Numbered from the stretch's first letter, positions 43,801-52,007 are shown. The stretch: 64,000 nt of DNA from Thunnus maccoyii (GCF_910596095.1 NC_056555.1:11958001-12022000); one strand, 5' to 3'. A program made the numbers and translations. The notes: a model not told the origin generated them from the letters alone.

Positions 43801-44977
43801 CAAGAATGAACTTTTCTCAGGTAAATGTCTGTAGGAGTGTTTATTGCTGAAACTACAAGAGCAAGCACTTGTAAACTCTCAGCAGTCTCTGTTAGGGTTG
43901 CAACTGATTATTTTCATCATTGATTAATCTGCCAGTTATTTTCTCGATGAATCATTTGGCCAATGAAATGTCAAAATCACTGTTATAATTTCCCACAGTT
44001 AAATGTGATGTCTTCAGAAGTCTTGTTTTGCCCAACTCACAGCTGAAAACCCAAAGATACCAGTTTACTATCATGTATGACAAAAAAAGCATTAAATTAT
44101 CACGTGAGGAGCTGAAACCAGCAAATCTGCATTTTCTGTCAATCGATTAATTGAGTCATCGTTGCAGCTCTAGTCTCTTATAATCACAGAGCTGCTGAAG
44201 AAATAACACTCTGTTTTTGTCAGTTTTCTCAGGAAACCATTTGTATTATTCTGTTACTGAGATTTAGAAAATAAAAAGGCAAAGTTAACTGGAACATGAA
44301 CTAATCCATCACTGCTATTAAAAAAATCATATGAATTAGGGCTGTCATTTAAAAAAAAAAAAAAAAGCTTGAATGAAGTCACATGTCACACATTTGTTCT
44401 AATTCATTTGAAAGCAACCCACATAGCTTAATCTTAAACTCACCTGGATGACAAGCTAACAGACGACCCCTAAGATTTGTTGCATTTTATTAAGTCGCCA
44501 AACAGCTTTAACTTTGTTCAAGATTTTTGGCATCTCTCCTGTACAATCTAAAATGCCTCCATTCATTTCCTCTCAGGTGATTTGCTGTGCAGGAAGCCTC
44601 ACTAGTTTCCTTCATTTTGTAATGGGCAGAACAAAAAACAGTCTAATTTACTAATAGGGCAAAAAGGCCTTCAATAGATTACAATGACAGTGCATTTTAC
44701 AAACATCCCCTACTGCATTTATACACAACAAATCATTACAGAAACATTCAAAAGATAATAATAATTAGATAATAATCTACTTTTGAATAAAAGGTGTGAA
44801 AAGGCAGTTTATGTTCAAATCTTGAAATAAGTATAAAGGGTAAAGAGCAGTAAAGTATCTTTTCTGAAACTACTAAAAAAAAAAAAAAATCTCACAGACA
44901 TCAAAGCAATCATGAATGGAAGCAAAAAACAAAACGTTTCCGTGTTCCTCTCCCCGCAGGCCAAGTTGCATCACTGA
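14834..44977 (+). CDS. atxn7l1: Ataxin-7-like protein 1, twelve exons
   Basis: Join 14834-14930, 15379-15453, 25191-25295, 32013-32211, 32335-32777, 35735-35817, 38824-39086, 40091-40307, 41429-41550, 41680-42228, 42734-42986, 44960-44977: 2424 nt, 807 codons plus TGA, no internal stop. It is a nuclear protein of the ataxin-7 family; ataxin-7 itself anchors the deubiquitinase module of SAGA, and the role of ATXN7L1 is less defined. An N-terminal block [14 protein letters not shown] is followed by a C2H2-like finger (C76, C79, H91, H96). The SCA7 domain (about 308-360) has zinc ligands C316, C327, C333 and H336. A conserved block [20 protein letters not shown] lies at 495-514. Ser/Pro- and Lys-rich tails contain likely nuclear signals (KKRK, GRKRR). 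There is no polyglutamine. Start: first ATG in the frame, G at -3 and +4. Confidence 0.95.
15379..15453 (+). CDS. atxn7l1: atxn7l1 exon 2
   Basis: 75 nt, acceptor ...CTACCCAG, donor GTGAGG at 15454, phase 1 to 1. It encodes the acidic linker [20 protein letters not shown]. Intron 2 that follows is 9.7 kb and holds L2 copy B and several MITEs. Confidence 0.85.
15497..15531. repeat. (GTT)n microsatellite, atxn7l1 intron 2
   Basis: About nine GTT units ending in ATTGTTG, 45 bp after the exon 2 donor. Confidence 0.9.
15710..16037 (+). mobile_element. hAT-type MITE, 'TAGGGCTGCAAC' family, copy 2
   Basis: Begins TAGGTTGCAACTAACAG and shares with the family CAAAATGTCATAAAATAGTG, CAGCCCAAGGTGACAT and AACGATCAATTGATTATAAA in the expected order. 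The distal terminal repeat has decayed. No coding potential. Confidence 0.75.
16934..17093. repeat. Cluster of (CA)n tracts
   Basis: CA-rich tracts at 16934-16968 and 17068-17093 with unique DNA between. The open frames over them are an artefact of the repeat. Confidence 0.85.
18294..18317. repeat. Interstitial telomere-type repeat (CCCTAA)4
   Basis: Four exact tandem CCCTAA units (vertebrate telomere motif on the opposite strand), just upstream of L2 copy B in atxn7l1 intron 2. Confidence 0.9.
18340..22024 (+). mobile_element. L2-type LINE, nearly full-length relic (copy B)
   Basis: Three parts in the normal order. ORF1 remnant (about 18413-18740) carries an SGNH-esterase-like motif, [16 protein letters not shown], with [14 protein letters not shown] behind it; esterase-containing ORF1 proteins are known in CR1/L2-group elements. 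The ORF2 endonuclease start is at about 19190-19340 ([24 protein letters not shown]). The reverse transcriptase is at about 20380-21600 ([33 protein letters not shown]). The polymerase motif YADD is YTDY, and there are many frameshifts and stops, so it is inactive. The 3' end has TTACTTTGTAACATTT...ATATAAATAAAGTTGTTATT and an ATT-rich tail (21971-22024). The 5' limit is approximate. Confidence 0.87.
23114..23724. mobile_element. MITE with TATTAAAGGGG terminal inverted repeats
   Basis: The left end TATTAAAGGGGACATCAAATG matches the reverse complement of the right end (TGCATGTGCCCCCTTTAATA) with a few changes. The 611-bp interior has no long frame of its own, and it resembles a common teleost MITE. 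It lies in atxn7l1 intron 2. Confidence 0.8.
23840..23896. repeat. (CA)n microsatellite, imperfect
   Basis: About 17 CA units, one CG interruption, then CACACTCACTCAC-type degenerate tail. Confidence 0.92.
25191..25295 (+). CDS. atxn7l1: atxn7l1 exon 3: zinc-finger exon
   Basis: 105 nt, acceptor ...TGTTTCAG, donor GTAAGA at 25296. It encodes [19 protein letters not shown] and THY. C76 and C79 of the C2H2-like finger are here with H91; the last ligand, H96, is in exon 4. Strongly conserved in the ataxin-7 family. Confidence 0.93.
25820..25845. repeat. (AT)n microsatellite
   Basis: About 13 AT units in intron 3, about 525 bp after exon 3. Confidence 0.92.
26170..26460 (+). promoter_or_regulatory. 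atxn7l1: GC-richer island in intron 3 with a (CTG)7 tract; possible alternative promoter
   Basis: This interval has more CpG and G/C than the flanks (GAGCGCGCTCGC near 26270; a G-run near 26365-26379) and a CTCATTGGCT inverted-CCAAT-like site near 26210. Seven CTG units lie at 26295-26315. It contains no conserved coding exon. Promoter activity is inference only. Confidence 0.3.
27880..28141 (+). other. atxn7l1: Possible alternative non-coding first exon of atxn7l1
   Basis: A CpG-containing stretch in intron 3 ends at a strong donor, GTAAGT at 28142, and has no conserved frame. It could be an internal first exon spliced to the candidate exon 31124-31248 or directly to exon 4. Its 5' limit is a guess. 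Confidence 0.3.
29172..29262 (+). mobile_element. Degenerate tRNA-derived SINE head (tentative)
   Basis: TTGTGGTCGAGTGGCTTAGTGAC resembles a tRNA-Ser/Leu 5' half with an A box, and ATGGTTAGCTCCC about 45 bp further on a worn B box. No SINE tail is recognised. Confidence 0.4.
31124..31248 (+). other. atxn7l1: Candidate alternative exon of atxn7l1 with an in-frame ATG
   Basis: Bounded by an acceptor (...TTTTCATTCAG) and a strong donor (GTAAGT at 31249). An ATG at 31233 opens MHSKN and leaves the exon in phase 1, exactly the phase exon 4 needs, giving [14 protein letters not shown] and so on. Such a transcript would encode a protein lacking the N-terminal block and the first two zinc ligands. 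Shorter ATXN7L1 isoforms starting near this point exist in mammals as I recall; here it is a prediction. Confidence 0.4.
31466..31572 (+). repeat. Palindromic repeat with hammerhead-ribozyme-like core
   Basis: A perfect 12-bp inverted repeat (TCCAAGGAGGGT at 31466-31477, ACCCTCCTTGGA at 31561-31572) encloses the words CTGATGA (31488-31494) and GAAAC (31514-31518) with a stem-forming segment between them. The longer repeat unit, with the words GGATGAGAGGCGAAAC and CCAAGTCCAGTTGCC, looks like a dispersed fish element. It lies in intron 3, 0.44 kb before exon 4. Confidence 0.55.
32013..32211 (+). CDS. atxn7l1: atxn7l1 exon 4
   Basis: 199 nt, acceptor ...TATTTCAG, donor GTGGGT at 32212. It begins with [13 protein letters not shown], completing the finger (human has ERRHGS at this point as I recall), then a Pro/Ala/Lys-rich low-complexity linker. 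The intron behind it is only 123 bp and has no in-frame stop. Confidence 0.9.
32335..32777 (+). CDS. atxn7l1: atxn7l1 exon 5: Ser/Pro-rich linker
   Basis: 443 nt, acceptor ...TCTCCAG, donor GTCAGT at 32778. It opens with the conserved [17 protein letters not shown] motif and continues with serine/proline repeats, including a threefold-repeated S-x-LDRRP/LDRKP-type unit (about 32563-32660), then [18 protein letters not shown], which is conserved in vertebrates. Confidence 0.93.
33128..33160. repeat. (TC)n tract; pyrimidine-rich DNA in intron 5
   Basis: CT dinucleotides at 33130-33159. A further C-homopolymer (about 17 C) lies at 33606-33621 in a generally pyrimidine-rich block 33500-33800. 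Open frames there are composition artefacts. Confidence 0.8.
33830..35695. other. Intron 5, remainder: no recognisable feature
   Basis: AT-rich intronic DNA. I see no exon, RNA gene or clear repeat boundary until the (TG)n tract before exon 6. Confidence 0.5.
35700..35722 (+). promoter_or_regulatory. atxn7l1: (TG)10 tract next to the exon 6 acceptor
   Basis: Ten TG units end 13 bases before the first base of exon 6, replacing the usual pyrimidine tract. In RNA, UG repeats near a 3' splice site bind TDP-43 and CELF proteins (known from CFTR exon 9). An effect here is inference. Confidence 0.5.
35735..35817 (+). CDS. atxn7l1: atxn7l1 exon 6: SCA7 domain, first half
   Basis: 83 nt, acceptor ...TTTTACAG, donor GTAACG at 35818. 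It encodes [17 protein letters not shown] and [10 protein letters not shown], the hallmark of the SCA7 domain with three of its zinc-binding cysteines. A (TG)10 tract lies 13 bases before the acceptor. Confidence 0.95.
36820..37578 (+). mobile_element. Non-autonomous DNA transposon, hAT-like, in intron 6
   Basis: Ends carry an 11-bp perfect inverted repeat: GGAAATTAACT at 36825-36835 and AGTTAATTTCC at 37563-37573. TGCCC/GGGCA words recur near both ends. An open stretch at 36945-37283 (112 codons) may be a fragment of a transposase N terminus ([17 protein letters not shown]) but has no diagnostic domain. A perfect 14+14-bp palindrome lies at 37033-37062. Confidence 0.55.
37906..38252. mobile_element. 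MITE with degenerate terminal inverted repeats
   Basis: The left end TTTAAGGGGAACTCTAGTGAT corresponds to the reverse complement of the right end (AAAACTGGTGGAGTGCCCGTTTC). The interior has TGACATCACTGTGACATCAT and GGGTTATTTTCTCAGC, recurrent words of a fish MITE family as I recall. Located in intron 6. Confidence 0.65.
38556..38640 (+). mobile_element. tRNA-derived SINE head (tentative)
   Basis: GCAGCATGGTGCAGTGATTA (A-box-like) is followed by CCATGATTTAAGCCCCC (B-box-like) at typical tRNA spacing, then CGAGACTCC. Degenerate; no intact cloverleaf. Confidence 0.5.
38824..39086 (+). CDS. atxn7l1: atxn7l1 exon 7: SCA7 domain, second half
   Basis: 263 nt, acceptor ...TTGCCGCAG, donor GTAGGA at 39087. 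[20 protein letters not shown] and LAEHK complete the SCA7 domain. A highly charged Lys/Glu stretch follows ([15 protein letters not shown]), probably helical. A (CA)n tract begins a few bases after the donor. Confidence 0.93.
39093..39119. repeat. (CA)n microsatellite directly after exon 7
   Basis: About 12 CA units starting 7 bases after the exon 7/intron 7 junction. CA repeats near a donor can act as hnRNP L sites; no evidence for that here. Confidence 0.9.
39735..40060 (+). repeat. Long polypyrimidine block before exon 8
   Basis: About 325 bases made overwhelmingly of C and T on the + strand. It lies just upstream of the exon 8 acceptor. Three overlapping open frames (125-148 codons) are artefacts of the composition. 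Confidence 0.75.
40091..40307 (+). CDS. atxn7l1: atxn7l1 exon 8
   Basis: 217 nt, acceptor ...CACTCCAG, donor GTAAAT at 40308. Low-complexity Thr/Ser/Pro/Ala stretch, then the conserved acidic motif [19 protein letters not shown] and [11 protein letters not shown] (human RLSSDEGE...STHHPRPL). Confidence 0.9.
40621..40905 (-). repeat. Interspersed teleost repeat, copy B (inverted relative to 4683-4975)
   Basis: Contains GCTTAGCTTAGCATGAAGAC, CTAGCCTGGCTCTGTCC, CACCTCTAAAG, AAAACCGAAGTGTAAAAACG, ACAAGTTGTTGTTTTA and GTGAGGTTGCCAGGCAA, the reverse complement of copy A word by word. Located in atxn7l1 intron 8. Confidence 0.8.
41429..41550 (+). CDS. atxn7l1: atxn7l1 exon 9: conserved '[13 protein letters not shown]' block
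   Basis: 122 nt, acceptor ...CCCTCCAG, donor GTGAGT at 41551. It encodes [20 protein letters not shown] then [20 protein letters not shown], the most conserved segment after the SCA7 domain in this family. Confidence 0.93.
41680..42228 (+). CDS. atxn7l1: atxn7l1 exon 10: Ser/Pro-rich C-terminal region
   Basis: 549 nt, acceptor ...TGTTCCAG, donor GTGAGT at 42229. Starts [15 protein letters not shown], then long Ser/Thr/Pro stretches, a basic [12 protein letters not shown] motif (probable nuclear localisation signal) and a Gly/Arg-rich [13 protein letters not shown] segment that resembles an RGG motif. Confidence 0.9.
42734..42986 (+). CDS. atxn7l1: atxn7l1 exon 11
   Basis: 253 nt, acceptor ...CTCTCCAG, donor GTAGGT at 42987. 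Encodes Ser/Pro-rich sequence, a basic cluster [16 protein letters not shown] (second likely nuclear signal) and [14 protein letters not shown]. The frame is open through the exon and joins in phase on both sides. Confidence 0.85.
43093..43454. mobile_element. MITE with TAAAGGAYCAGTGTGTA terminal repeats
   Basis: Left end TAAAGGATCAGTGTGTAAGA and right end TCCTACACACTGGTCCTTTA are inverted repeats with two differences. The 362-bp interior has TATAATCACCTGAAAATAAG, CCTTTATATCTACATAGGGA and GCCATGTTGCACCGCCATGT, which I recognise from an abundant fish MITE. Intron 11. Confidence 0.88.
43576..43650. repeat. 75-bp hairpin with perfect 17-bp arms
   Basis: ATGTGATAACAGGTGGT at 43576-43592 and its exact reverse complement at 43634-43650, loop 41 bases. 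A third, nearly identical arm (ATGTGATAACGGGTGGT) occurs alone at 47030-47046. Intron 11. Confidence 0.85.
43893..44172 (+). mobile_element. hAT-type MITE, 'TAGGGCTGCAAC' family, copy 3
   Basis: Begins TAGGGTTGCAACTGATTATT and ends ATCGTTGCAGCTCTA, a clear terminal inverted repeat. Interior words AATCTGCCAGTTATTTTCTC and AACCCAAAGATACCAGTTTA match the family. The best-preserved copy of the three. Intron 11. Confidence 0.88.
44960..44977 (+). CDS. atxn7l1: atxn7l1 exon 12 (terminal coding exon)
   Basis: Acceptor ...TCCCCGCAG; only five codons (AKLHH) before TGA at 44975-44977, followed by the 3' UTR. Chosen because it follows a good pyrimidine tract and a phase-0 donor. A longer alternative is not excluded. 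Confidence 0.75.
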   Translation, partial: AKLHH

Positions 44978-46672
44978 CAGAATGTTGGGCAGCTGTGCGG
45001 GCCACCACCGTTTGTGACCTTTGACCTCACCACTTCTTCCACTGACAGCACCAATCAGACTGCTTCATCTCGGCGATGTCACCCCTATTTACCCAGTGAC
45101 AGTTCGGTCAGACAGTTCCTGCTGAGACATCGGGGGCTCTGGGGTCTTTTGGCCACATTTTGGACCGGCAGTTACTTACGCTCTCCACCCCTGATTACGG
45201 ATGGTTTTGATGGAAATCTGCTGCGTGTCACGGTTGCGGTCGTGGTCTTTTCAGAACAAGACAGTGGAATCCAAAAACTTCTCCTCTGAAAAGGGAATTT
45301 GCCTCAAGTTTGCAAAGTTTTTCAAGGCATTGTTAATCATACCACCACAGTACAATTTTGGGGAGACTTATTTTTAACAGTTGGAGTTTAATTCCGGTCA
45401 GCTGACAAGGAAAAAGTCTGATTGTTTTTGGAAGTTAGATGGTTGAAGGACCTACTGACACGACTACTGTAGGACTCAGACTACCCCTATTCCTGTCTTT
45501 CTCTCGATTTTAGCTTTTCCTCTTCCTCGGTTATGGAAGAGACAGCAGCAGCTTTGGTTGGGTTTTATCCAGCTTTTTCCCCTCTCTTTCCACCTACTCC
45601 TTTCTCTTTGTTCCTCTCACTCTTTTCTTTACCCCTTTTTTTTATATCAAACAACTTTATCTTTTACCTATCCATCCCTTTGTGTGTACCCAGCATGCCT
45701 GTGTTCAAAGTGCACTTACTGCCCTTGCCTCCCCTTACTCCCGTCTCCGCTGACTCCAGAGCAGTTTCCAGCAGTGCCACACACACAAGGACCTGTCTGC
45801 ACAAGGGAAGAAAAAAAAACAAAAACTTCTGTGTTACCAACGACGCCGCTCAATGCATTTTATTTCAATATAGGAAGAAATCCGATTCTTATTTGAAGAT
45901 TTTTTTTTTGTTTTTGTTTTTTTTTTTCCTCTGCGTTCTGGTTTAAATGTTGCAAGAAACACAAACTCCTGTCTGTGTGTCAGGACTTGCATCCAAAATG
46001 GAATTATTACTACGGTGTTGGATGTGTTTTTGTATAATAATTTATCATTCTTAAATTTTTTTTTTTTTCTAATTGACCATTAAGGTTTGAGACTTTTTGA
46101 GCAAAAAAATAATTTCTATGGCATTTTGAAGAAATGTTGAAAGTATTATGATGTTGAAAATTTGTACATATCTGTTATTATTTTTGTATTTATTAATAAT
46201 TGTCCCCATTTACTAAATATGAGCTAAAGAGGGAGTGTTTTTGCCCTGCTACCTTGGTCTGTGTTTAATAGTGTTGATGAGATTGGCCTGGTTTCTCAAA
46301 ACCTTCAAGAATTTGTTCATTAGCGTGTTTTTAAATTAATACTCACACTGTTTATCATTTTGATTATTCCAGATAACAACAGCTAGTGGGCACTTCTAAA
46401 AGAAATATTTTATTCAGTTTAGTTAATTCTAGCTAATTATGTTGAGAAAAAACCACCTCAACATACACACGTTCGCTTTTAACCACCACTCACACGCTGT
46501 TTCCCGATTCCATAAGCTACTGATTATGTATACTATATACTAATCATTACGGTATACAGTTTTTTTGCTGTTGGCATACAAGACATCAACATACTTTACT
46601 ATTTTAACTGTATTTAAAGAGGAAATGATACAATGCATGTGTTAACATGTCAATAAAACTGTCACTTTCTAC
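44978..46672 (+). other. atxn7l1: atxn7l1 3' UTR
   Basis: Non-coding sequence after the TGA, with T-rich tracts (45900-46060) and an AATAAA at 46652-46657 followed by a T/G-containing stretch. This is the best candidate cleavage signal. A longer 3' UTR reaching the A-run near 50800 cannot be excluded. The long frames at 45533-45946 are due to C/T-rich composition. Confidence 0.65.
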
Positions 46673-49668
46673 TTCACAAAAAGAAAGTGTTTTCACCAAA
46701 GATCTAATACTTTGGATAAAAGATTTTTCTTTTTCTTTTGGTTTCCAAAACCTCTCTGAATCTTTTTGCACCAGCTCTTTCATTTCCTCTGTGCTTAGTG
46801 TTCTGTGACAATTGTGTCACGTCCACAGCACACTCAGAAATACATTTTTTAGTACGCTTGCTGACTTTTTTGAGCCTACTTAATTTAGTCACTTTTCCAG
46901 TGTGAATACACTACACACTCAAAACCTGCTTAGAACTAGTATTTAGTATGGAATCGGGACAGCAGGCATGTGAGGTCATGTGATGACAACATTGTCATTT
47001 GTCAACTCATGACGTAAGTATTTCAGTCATGTGATAACGGGTGGTTTTATGTGGGGGTTTCTTTTTTGTCAAACCATTATTTCATTGTTGGGTCAAGAAA
47101 GAACCTAAAAGCCTATTTTGTATTTTGAAGTGTTTCCTTCCATTAACCCTGCATAGCCAACATCACATTGTCAGTATGCACTATTGTTCTATCTTTACAC
47201 CAGGAGCGTGGAGGTTCCCCTCATCACAGAAGCTCTGTGGTTGATCAGGATACAACCAATGAGAAAAGACCCCAAACTTATTTATCCCTTTCAATCAGTC
47301 CAAATATATCAAGATATTTAATATACATGTGACCATGTAAAAATATGATTTAGGTATCTAAGTAGGTCATGCTGTGAGCCTAAAAACTGTCAAGACTTAA
47401 TCATTTTTAGATCTTGTCTGACTCAGTGGACAGTATTTCTCATAGGTACAGGCCCCGTCGCACACTGTGTGTCTGACACAAGCTAATGGACAAAAAGTAG
47501 ATTTTGTGACACCAGGCCCTGGTGAGTGTTTTCATATAAAGGGCCCCACATTCCTGTTTAACTGTGGTTCCGGCCTTTTTCATACTTCTTCCAATGTTTG
47601 AAACTAAAGCTATATTTTGAAACTGCCTTTATCTTCCAAGACCAGTGTATTGATTCATGCTTGGTTGCTCTGTTGTGTAAAATCAGACCAGGATCAAAAT
47701 GCTTTCACTTACTTCTCAGCTGGACTCAGAAAGCCACCGGTTAAAATCCAGTGTTGCATTACAATGGATAAGACCTTGTTCTCAGCAGTTATTTAAAATT
47801 CTTTGGTACCATTTCTTCTTCTATGGCAATAGTTCACTGTGATGTAAAAGCAGAATACTCATTCCTGTGAGCCTGTGATGTCTTTAAATATTTATAGATT
47901 TATACATACACCATCAGGTGAAAGTGCTGATTGAACAGACAACATGAGTTTTGTTTTTTGGGTGTAGGTTTGGGTATGGATGGTAGGGACATGCCCCTGC
48001 CAATATTTTTATCTATCTTAAACAATCGAGCTGCTTTAACTCCACATAATGTTAATGGTAAGATCTCTGCAGAGTTGCCAGGTTTGTGTGATTTTCTGCA
48101 AAAAAGGGCACTATTATGATAAAGAGTGAAAGAGCAGGATATGGGGGATACTCAACCTGATGATCTGGCAACCCTCAACTTCAAGCTGTACACATTGTTG
48201 ACTTGTAGCAGCCTGACAGCAGCAGCAGCAGTAGGGGAAGCGGTTAGTATTTATAGTTTAAACGTTCCAAACGTCACAGAATTGTAAACAAGGTTAGGTG
48301 TCGTTAGCTAATTTGTGAATGTTGCTCAGACATGCTGTTTAATTAAACAACTTTATTACTGCTGGTGAAAATTCCTCCCAAAAGCAAATTAAGACATCTG
48401 GTCCTTTTTAAAGAAGAACCGCAGTGTCAGCAACAGCTGAGCTCAGTTAATAACAATCATCTGTAATCAATCCAAACATTAATCATTGAAATTAGTGGGA
48501 GAAATATTTACCATTTAATGTAATCAAGTGCAGAGTTATTATTATGTCTTATTAAGACATGGACATTATTTATAAGCTAAATTAGCCACAGCTTGTCCAA
48601 CTGATCTGTTTGTGACTGTCAGACATCATTTTATTATGAAAATCCTGTCAGCAGTAGCCTGAGCAGCACAGAAACACACAGACAGGTGAGCTGCAGCCTA
48701 TCAGGTAAGCTCTGATGTCACAGTGAAAGATTTAGCCATAAGTTCAGGGGCTGAATGAAAATAATACAATACCAAATCCACAAACTGAAAGAAGGACAGA
48801 ATCTCAGGTGAGGTTTGAAAACCTTACAGCAGCGAGTTGCAGAGCAGCACGTTACCTACAGGTTTCTATACATTTACATGTTATTTTTAAATATCAATTT
48901 TAGTCTCAGATTTATTGTTAAGTAGTCTATTAATAAAACACAATGTAAAAATCATGATACAAGTCCTGTTTCAGGCAAGTCAGTAAATGCATGTTCAGTA
49001 AAGATTTTGCAGAGTCAGGCTCTTTATGTGTGTATGTGTGTGTGCACATGTGTGCAAGTACACATACACAATTATTTTGGCCGTCCAACAAAAAATGTCC
49101 CTACCAAAGTTAAAACCAAACCTACGCCCTTGGTTAAAATTCATTATCAAAGCCCCCAAATTTTATGACCAAAGGGACACGTGATTAAACGTAAGTGAAG
49201 ACATCACATAGGTGCAAGAAATTGCTCTGAAAAGCGTTGGTCATGAAATGTGAGGTGATTTCCTCGGCTTCAAGTGGTGACTCATGAATGTAGTACCTTT
49301 AAAAACACCTAAGGAGGTTGATGTGGCTGCCATAATACGTTAAAAAATACCAAATGATAAACCCTTAAAAAGTCCCGCTAAAGTATATGAAAGCATTTTG
49401 ATTCGCTTGATGGCAGCATAAAGCTGTGAGCGATGCTCCCATCTGGTACTTACCAACTGCTTCAGTGGGAAAAGTTTCAAGGATTTGTTTTTGTTTGTTT
49501 GTTTTTTGTCTCAAAAGCATCTACGCACTAACGATGAATGAATTGTACATATTTAGTAGTATTTGTGTTACGCTTTTCCAAGTACTCAAAGTGCTTCCCA
49601 TGATGACACTTTATTCATCAGTGTGTGAGATCGTCTTAACAGCTCTTACTGTAGATCAGTTTATTGAT
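46673..49668. other. Intergenic DNA, no gene recognised
   Basis: AT-rich, no conserved exon. Contains the solitary copy of the hairpin arm at 47030-47046, a short GCAGCAGCAGCAGT tract near 48222, and a GT/CA stretch near 49025-49070. Confidence 0.6.
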
Positions 49669-50122
49669 GCCGGTGTTACACCGTATTCTGTGACCCGTCA
49701 AATTCTGTGACCTAAACAGGAATTTCAGCTGTATTTCCACACCAGATGTAGTTATCATACATAAACATTGTATTTAAATAGTGTGACACATTTTCACAGT
49801 TGTTAACCAAAACCTGTGAGCCAATATATTCAGATAATATATATGAACATTCTGTTTATACATATTAAACTGTAGCGTATAGGTGTGTGTAGAGCACTAA
49901 AAAGCTCACCTATAAATCTTGACGTGTCACAAAATTTGAACCACAGCCATCAAATTCTGTGCTCTTATCCATATAAATACAAAGGGGCTTCATGTTTGCT
50001 GACAGCTATCAAATAAAGCATGCCAACAAAGTATTATAAAAACATTTGCAGTGGCAATCCTGCAGAAACTCCTGTTCAGGTCACATTATCTGATGGGTCA
50101 CAGAATACGGTGTAACACCGGC
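49669..50122. mobile_element. 454-bp MITE with perfect 28-bp terminal inverted repeats
   Basis: Left terminus 49669-49696 (begins GCCGGTGTTACACCGTATTC) and right terminus 50095-50122 are exact reverse complements over 28 bases. Perfect ends suggest a young insertion. The flanks TTGAT and TTGTT might be a worn target duplication. No ORF inside; the superfamily is not identified. Confidence 0.85.
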
Positions 50123-50774
50123 TTGTTGGTCTTTATTTTTACTGGACATACACATGTGCTCAGTGTACAGTTAACTGTTGGTTTACAGGTTAAAATGTAT
50201 GGTTAAGGTGGGAATTATGTTCAGGGGACAAGACTTTTTTCTTTTTTTTTTCACGTGTACATTTACAGAGCAAAGTGACGATCTTAGTGCTAAGATGTTT
50301 TTGGGGAAATGCCACCCCTGACTTACTGTTTGTAGTATAGGAATGGGAAGTTTCCGTCTGTTGCAGCTAAAATCAAGACATGGATGTTGATTTTCGGAGC
50401 AGTTGTATATTGTCTTTGCTGTTAAATTTTAAGGAGGTATTAACAGTTTCTTTTTTAAAACCCTCCCCCCCTTCCTTTTTTGCACTTTGTTATAAAGCCC
50501 AGATCTTTAATCAACTTCTATTTATATAAATATTTGAGATAAAAAAAAGTCTATATCTATATATTTGTAAAAGTGTCTCTGGCAACTACAGCAAAAGAAG
50601 ATGAAGAGTATATTCTTGGTGAGTCGGTAGAAGGCCCTGAAAACCAGCGCGCTGTTGTTTGTTACATCTGATCCAAACCGTGGTGAATGTTGCCTTGTAA
50701 GAGTTGGAGTTTATTCAGTCTCACCGCAGTTGGATCAGAAAATGGATTTCCAATCAAAACAACTGAACACTTGC

Positions 50775-50777
<3 letters not shown>

Positions 50778-50809
<32 letters not shown>

Positions 50810-50822
50810 AAAAGAAAAAAAA
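50778..50822. repeat. Poly(A) tract, A30 plus A-rich tail
   Basis: Thirty A residues followed by GAAAAAGAAAAAAAAGG. It could be the tail of a retrotransposed sequence, but no source element is recognisable upstream. Confidence 0.8.
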
Positions 50823-51337
50823 GGTCTTATATCCAAGCTTTTATTAAATGATTGAAAGTGGATGTTGTGTTATTTGTAAATCAGAGGTGCAGCTTTTAAA
50901 ATTTTGGGAAAGATCCCACTTCTGCTGAATGTTTTCTGTATTTTACCTGTCAGCAGTGCATGTTTTCTGGCTAAACGACTCGTCAACTGTCAATTTGCAG
51001 AAGCTTTTTGTGTATTACGTGATATTTCTGTTTTGCCGGAGAAGAGTAAAAATGTCTTCTGTGGCTGTCACTGTTTCACAAAGAAGTTCAATTATATATA
51101 TTTTTGTAACATTTGTAATATTTTGACACATCTCAGTGCTGTAATTTTACAATGATGCTTCTGTATTTGTCATTTTATGTATCGAGAAAGCTGAACTATA
51201 CTGAGCCCCGTCTGCTCCCGAGGCAAAATCTGAACCCAATATTTTCACTTCAGCTCAGTTTTAATGTTTTTTTCATTTTTATCCATCACTTATTACCCAG
51301 ATGATTAAACACTTATCACATAAGTTAGTGAGTTGCA

Positions 51338-52007
51338 CAGTGGTGGATAATAACAACATATATTTACTTGAGTACTGTACTTAAGCACATTTTTAGGTAC
51401 TTGAATATTTCCATTTCATGCTACTTTCAACTTCTACTCCACTACATTTTTCAGATTAGGATTTTACATAAAAAAAACATATGATAAGCTTGTGGTTCCC
51501 AACGTTTTTGCCTTGTGACCCCTGACACAAAAAGAGTGATTGTTTTGGGCCCATTGTCACATGTTTGAGAAAATGTGTACAACTTCTCAGCAGTTTTACC
51601 AAAGAGACGTCTCTCTTCTAACCTTCTGATATGGTTTCTAGCTGTTTTAGGACCGAAGACGTCAACTTATTCAATAAATCACAAAAAAACAGCAAATAAA
51701 CCAATTTTTCCTTCCCTACCTCATTAATCACGACCCCTCAGATTCATCTTGTGATCCTTTGGCGGGAGCCGACCCCTAGGTTGGGAACCACTTGACTAAA
51801 CTACCAAACTGTATATAAAGTAGTTCAAATTAGCCGTAAAATGCTGCTTTTACATTGATGCATTAGTATTGATCTTTTAGTGTCATATATAACAATGTAT
51901 TTTTCTGGAGAATGAATACTTTTACTTCTGCTACTTTACTGTAAGTATATTTTGCTGATAAATCTTGAGCAGGAGAGTAAAGGATCGAAAAACTTTTTCC
52001 ACCACCG
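51338..52007. mobile_element. MITE with CAGTGGTGGA termini (outer element)
   Basis: Starts CAGTGGTGGATAAT and ends TTTTTCCACCACCG. Internal words TTTACTTGAGTACTGTACTT, CTACTCCACTACATTTTTCA and GTATATAAAGTAGTTCAAAT are typical of a very common fish MITE. It is split by a second element at 51492-51791. Confidence 0.85.
51492..51791. mobile_element. MITE with GTGGTTCCCAAC termini, nested
   Basis: Left end GTGGTTCCCAACGTTTTTGC and right end CTAGGTTGGGAACCAC are inverted repeats. The interior has TTGTGACCCCTGACA and ATCACGACCCCTCAGATTCA, words of another common teleost family. It sits inside the 51338-52007 element, so it inserted later. Confidence 0.85.

Noticed and set aside
45533..45946. 137-codon frame downstream of the atxn7l1 stop
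   Set aside because: C/T-rich 3' UTR sequence; a second frame of similar length overlaps it and neither resembles a protein family.
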